The position numbers and the translations under genes are program-made. Source: Akkermansia muciniphila (GTDB lineage Bacteria > Verrucomicrobiota > Verrucomicrobiia > Limisphaerales > UBA9464). From it: a DNA stretch of 6,292 nt. The stretch spans positions 1 through 6,292 of the forward strand of contig CAMCFL010000210.1 of NCBI GenBank assembly GCA_945873715.1, read 5' to 3'. Positions 6,268 through 6,292 of the stretch are shown one piece after another. How positions within the stretch are numbered: position 1 is the stretch's first letter; each line of letters starts with the position of its first letter. The notes beneath the pieces were generated by a model, which was not told where the DNA came from, did not search any database, and worked only from the letters and a program-made list of their open reading frames with translations.

Positions 6268-6292
6268 TGTAGGCCGCCTGCCCTCAGGCGGC
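6268..6292 (+). repeat. Dispersed intergenic hairpin repeat, copy 2
   Basis: TGTAG leads into GCCGCCTG (6273-6280), loop CCCT (6281-6284), and CAGGCGGC (6285-6292), an 8-bp perfect stem ending at the last base of the window. The lead and loop are identical to copy 1 at 3642-3666. Two stem positions are changed on both arms so that pairing is kept. It lies 25 nt downstream of the kinase stop and may continue past the window. Confidence 0.75.

Noticed and set aside
1..6292. CRISPR array, insertion sequence, rRNA, tRNA or defence genes
   Set aside because: No regularly spaced direct repeats, transposase motifs or RNA-gene signatures were seen, and the genes are ordinary metabolic and hydrolase genes.

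Overview
This window is GC-rich DNA, probably from a verrucomicrobial or related PVC-group bacterium. The main clue is the last ~85 residues of the first protein. They match a C-terminal module common in large exported verrucomicrobial proteins: F-T-x-x-G-x-x-Y-x-L-(D/E), then W-x-x-V, and a final R-x-Y-R-V-R-Y. This lineage call is an inference from protein style and intergenic hairpin repeats, not a database match.

Layout. (1) Positions 1-3435, plus strand: the 3' part of a large exported phosphatase gene. Its 5' end lies outside the window. It encodes a phytase-type esterase-like domain, two bacterial Ig-like domains, a two-domain 5'-nucleotidase-type metallophosphatase and the C-terminal module. 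A clear intrinsic terminator follows at 3454-3493. (2) Positions 3494-3768: no convincing gene. This stretch holds a cluster of inverted repeats: a perfect 22-bp palindrome, a 9-bp hairpin and a dispersed hairpin repeat. A second, covarying copy of the dispersed repeat closes the window at 6268-6292. (3) Positions 3769-4914, minus strand: mtnA, S-methyl-5-thioribose-1-phosphate isomerase of methionine salvage, with its catalytic Cys and Asp. (4) Positions 4915-5117: a divergent intergenic region. The plus strand can fold into a compact three-way junction (4994-5062) just upstream of the next gene. (5) Positions 5118-6242, plus strand: a complete glycerate 2-kinase of the GarK/GlxK family. (6) Positions 6243-6292: a short hairpin and the second repeat copy.

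The three genes do not form one operon. The phosphatase and mtnA converge; mtnA and the kinase diverge. Their roles are phosphate scavenging outside the cytoplasm, methionine salvage, and entry of glycerate into central carbon metabolism. They look like ordinary chromosomal neighbours, not a dedicated system. The most interesting material is non-coding: the structured leader upstream of the kinase and the hairpin repeats. The unusual metal-ligand set of the phosphatase is also worth a look.
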